From Prunus persica (taxonomy: Eukaryota; Streptophyta; Magnoliopsida; Rosales; Rosaceae), in NCBI RefSeq assembly GCF_000346465.2, contig NC_034012.1, positions 707,134 to 771,133 on the forward strand: a stretch of 64,000 nt of DNA. The letters are read 5' to 3'. Made by a program: the position numbers and the translations under genes. Shown here one piece after another: positions 60,926-64,000 of the stretch. The notes beneath the pieces were generated by a model. That model was not told where the DNA came from. It saw nothing but the letters and a program-made list of their open reading frames with translations, and made no database searches. Position 1 is the stretch's first letter. The number at the start of each line of letters is the position of its first letter.

Positions 60926-63900
60926 ATGGCTACACTTGCAGATTTAGGGGTTGGAGCAGCCATCAATATTCTTAGCGCATTCCTTTTCTTTGTAGTATTT
61001 GCCATTCTCAGGCTTCAACCCTTCAATGATAGGGTGTACTTTCCAAAATGGTATTTTAAGGGACTAAGGGAGAGTCCCACACATTCTGGTGCATTTGTGC
61101 GCAAGTTTGTCAATCTGGACTTTAGGTCATACATAAGGTTTTTGAATTGGATGCCAGCTGCATTGAAGATGCCGGAACCGGAGCTTATTGATCATGCAGG
61201 ATTGGATTCTGCAGTTTACTTACGGATATATTTGATAGGGTAGGCTGCAATATTTTTCTCCTATTTCCTTTTCTTTTCTTTCAGCATGTACCTACTTTCT
61301 TCTTGTATATTTGAACCGCCATGTTCTGCTCTTAATGATGGCATTATGCTGCTTATTCTAGGCTTTTCAGTGATTAAAAATTAATATTACCTTCCACTTG
61401 TCTTTCTTATTTGCTTCATTGCTTCCCTATCACATAAACTTGTTGTGGTTTTAATGCAAGAAAAGGCAGGCATTCATCAGCAACCTTACTAAATCCAATC
61501 CTGAATAACTATGATTGCAAACTCACAGCTCTCATTGTGAATTCAAGAACTAGTATTCAGTGTTTTCTGTTTTAATTGAACTCTCACACCCACCCTTCAA
61601 AGTTTATATTTCCACACTGTTATCTGCTTTACTTTTTCCCTTTTAAGTATAATGTGTTAGTCTATGTTGATAATTCTATTCTTCGTATATTCTTGTAGGC
61701 TTAAAATCTTTGTTCCTATAGCATTCCTTGCATGGGCTGTTTTGGTACCAGTCAACTGGACAAATAGCACTTTGGATCTAGCAAAGCTAGCCAATGTTAC
61801 TTCCAGTGACATTGATAAGCTCTCAATTTCAAATGTCCCAGATAAATCACAAAGGTATTTTTGACAGTTATTCTTTCTACCCACCCTTTTCTCTTGCTTA
61901 CAAATAATGACTTGTATTCTTTCTAGATATTGATGACACTTGTTTTTTTTTTTTTTTTTGGATATTGGGAAACATAATAAATAATCTCACGTTAGCATTT
62001 ATTTGTATTTTTTGTTTTTGTAGTCTTATTCTATCTATATCTGGTGCTATTATTTATCAGTCATTACAAATTAATTGTGGTCAAGTGTTCTCATCTTTCT
62101 TATTAACATAAGTTAAGTGTGATAATCTTGCAACTCTAATTTCCCACATTAGAAATCCTCCTTTCTTGCTTATTAATCTTACATTTTCATTCCTAAATAT
62201 TCATGAATTTTACTCCCTTGGTAACTTTACCATTTTTGTACAGCACATGCCCCTTTTGGATACTTAGAAACATAAAAAGTTCTGTCATGCATATGCATTT
62301 GTATTGTTTTGTTACTTTATTCTTTTTTGATCTGTACTATTGCTTTTAGAAACATTTAGTTAATTGGACAATACTTTTTTTGAAAAGAGGATATCAACAT
62401 GTAAATTTTGTTCTTGTTAGTATACTCATTTTTCGTATTAACGTAAAGTAAGTGCACTAATCACGTGATTCTATTTTCTCAAATTAAAAATTCTGTAATT
62501 TTGATTCTGCATTCTTATTTGATCAATGTTGTCATTGGTGTTATTGACATCTAATTCAGCTGGAGATCATCTATCATTCTAAATTTGATTCTGGTCAAGT
62601 GTACTCATCTTTTTTTTTTTTATCAATATATAAGTGCAATAATAATGTGATTGTATTTGACAGATTCTGGTGTCATATAGTGATGGCTTATATCTTTACT
62701 TTTTGGACATGCTATGTGCTGCTGAAGGAGTATGAGACTGTTGCCAAAATGCGGTTGCATTTTCTTGCAACAGAGCAGCGCCGACCAGATCAATTTACGG
62801 TGAGATTGACTCCATGCCTCAGTATATTAGTTCATGTTATTGGATAGTTAAATAAAACATATGACTTATTGATCAATTTACCATGGTACTTTCTGTTTCA
62901 AACATTGGAGGTTATTTGGTGGCTTTGGTTTCCTTTCTTGGAATATTTTATTTCCTTTCTTGAAATCTGTTAAAATGATCAATGTTTACTTCTATAGCGT
63001 TTTTCCTTTTGTGATAAGAATGGTAGCTAGAGGTATCATTTGGGCTTATTTGATGTGATAATTTTGAAATGCTACATGAATGCAAACAACTCATTTTCAT
63101 TATCTACCCTGGAGAAGAGAAAAAAAGAGGATAAAACAACTTTGTATCTTATGAATTTGTTTTTTCTCAGGTCCTTGTTAGAAATGTTCCACCAGACGCA
63201 GACGAATCTACAAGTGAGCTTGTGGAGCACTTTTTTCTGGTCAACCATCCAGATCACTATCTTACACATCAGGTTTGTTCCGTAAAAAAGCAGAACCCAC
63301 ATTATTACACAGTATAAAATGTAGCTTAGTGTTAATAATAGACTTCTGATATTCTCACATGGGGGGAAATAAATTTATTTGAGTCAAAAGCAACCGTGCG
63401 GTCTATGCGTACTTTTCTATAAATTTATTTGCGTCAAGAATTGCATAGATACTTTTTATTGAATAGTTAGTCAGTGATTATGTAATATAGATACTTATCT
63501 CTACTTGCCTGAATAGTATAGACTTGTGAAACATCTCCATTTAATTAACCGTTAACTGCACATGCTTCTCCAATTATTTCTATTTAAAGAAGTATATTAT
63601 ATAATTTAATCCATGTTAAATATTACATGCAGGTGGTATACAATGCCAATAAACTTGCGAAGTTGGTAAAGAAGAAGAAAAAGATGCAGAACTGGCTTGT
63701 CTACTATCGGAATAAATTTTCTAGAAGTAAAAATTCAACAAGGCCCTTAATGAAGGTACTTAAAATGCACTCATATTTAGGAGCTAATATGATTCCAGTG
63801 TTTAGAGTTACTAATTAATTTATGCTTTAACCTGGCTTGTGCTTGTGTTACTCACAGACTGGTTTTCTTGGGCTTTGGGGAAATAAAGTTGATGCAATTG

Positions 63901-63938
63901 AATATTATGAAACAGAGATTGAGAAATTGTCAAATGAT
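60926..63938 (+). CDS. OSCA1.1-like hyperosmolality-gated calcium channel, 5' part only
   Basis: Plasma-membrane mechanosensitive cation channel (OSCA/TMEM63, DUF221) that admits Ca2+ under osmotic stress. Visible exons: 60926-61239, 61699-61854, 62664-62799, 63171-63272, 63633-63755 and 63858-63938. All are in frame and the gene runs past the window end. The first membrane helix is GAAINILSAFLFFVVFAILR. Then come the conserved FNDRVYFPKWYFKGLRESP and ALKMPEPELIDHAGLDSAVY, a second helix (FVPIAFLAWAVLVPVNWT), a third (HIVMAYIFTFWTCYVLLKEY) and the cytosolic RNA-recognition-like domain (VLVRNVPPDADESTSE; NHPDHYLTHQVVYNANKL). Details such as SPTHSGAF and TGFLGLWGNKVDAIEYY lie closer to OSCA1.1 than to OSCA1.2/CSC1. 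About 300 of an expected 770 residues are present. Confidence 0.9.
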
Positions 63939-64000
63939 GTAAGTACCAGTCCTTGAGTTCTTAGTCAAATTTCTAATTCCCGTGGTCTTGGTTGATTTGA

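Overview
The window is nuclear DNA of a dicot plant. It is AT-rich, its genes are split by canonical GT-AG introns, it has many (GA)n/(CT)n microsatellites, and it carries a large LTR retrotransposon. Protein similarities recalled from memory point to a woody rosid, probably Rosaceae (Prunus or apple/pear type). That placement is an inference; no search was run.

Layout. 1-5.5 kb: promoter-like DNA with a small MITE and several GA/CT tracts. 5.5-10.3 kb (+): SHOOT MERISTEMLESS (STM), a class I KNOX homeobox gene whose exon 1 carries a one-base frameshift in this sequence. 11.1-13.7 kb (+): a decayed mitochondrial ribosomal protein L4 gene behind an intact-looking site II promoter cluster. 14.5-16.5 kb (+): EBS, a BAH-PHD chromatin reader. 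17.5-20.8 kb (+): a subtilase of the SBT2 group. 21.4-25.7 kb (-): a plant O-fucosyltransferase. 26.7-31.6 kb (-): a STRUBBELIG-family LRR receptor with an atypical kinase domain. The last four have complete exon chains whose lengths sum to multiples of three.

32.7-51.5 kb is the accessory region. It holds an SPT5 fragment, a duplicated unknown coding fragment flanking an array of GC-cored palindromes, a YJU2/CWC16-like pseudogene, a 10.3 kb Ty3/gypsy Tat-lineage retrotransposon (39452-49757, ACATG target duplication, 473-bp LTRs with two differences), and the 3' half of a malonyl-CoA decarboxylase gene. The retrotransposon's gag-pol is on the minus strand. On the plus strand it carries a second, spliced gene with its own TATA box, leader repeats and leader intron.

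52.0-53.1 kb (-): RbcX, a plastid Rubisco assembly chaperone. 53.7-58.1 kb (+): a CERK1/NFR1-type LysM receptor kinase with 12 exons and a YAQ motif. 60.9 kb to the window end (+): the 5' part of an OSCA1.1-like osmosensitive calcium channel. No tRNA, rRNA or CRISPR was found. The genes are unrelated single-copy plant genes and form no operon or obvious cluster; the main surprises are the STM frameshift, the retrotransposon's antisense gene, the palindrome array and the collection of broken gene pieces.
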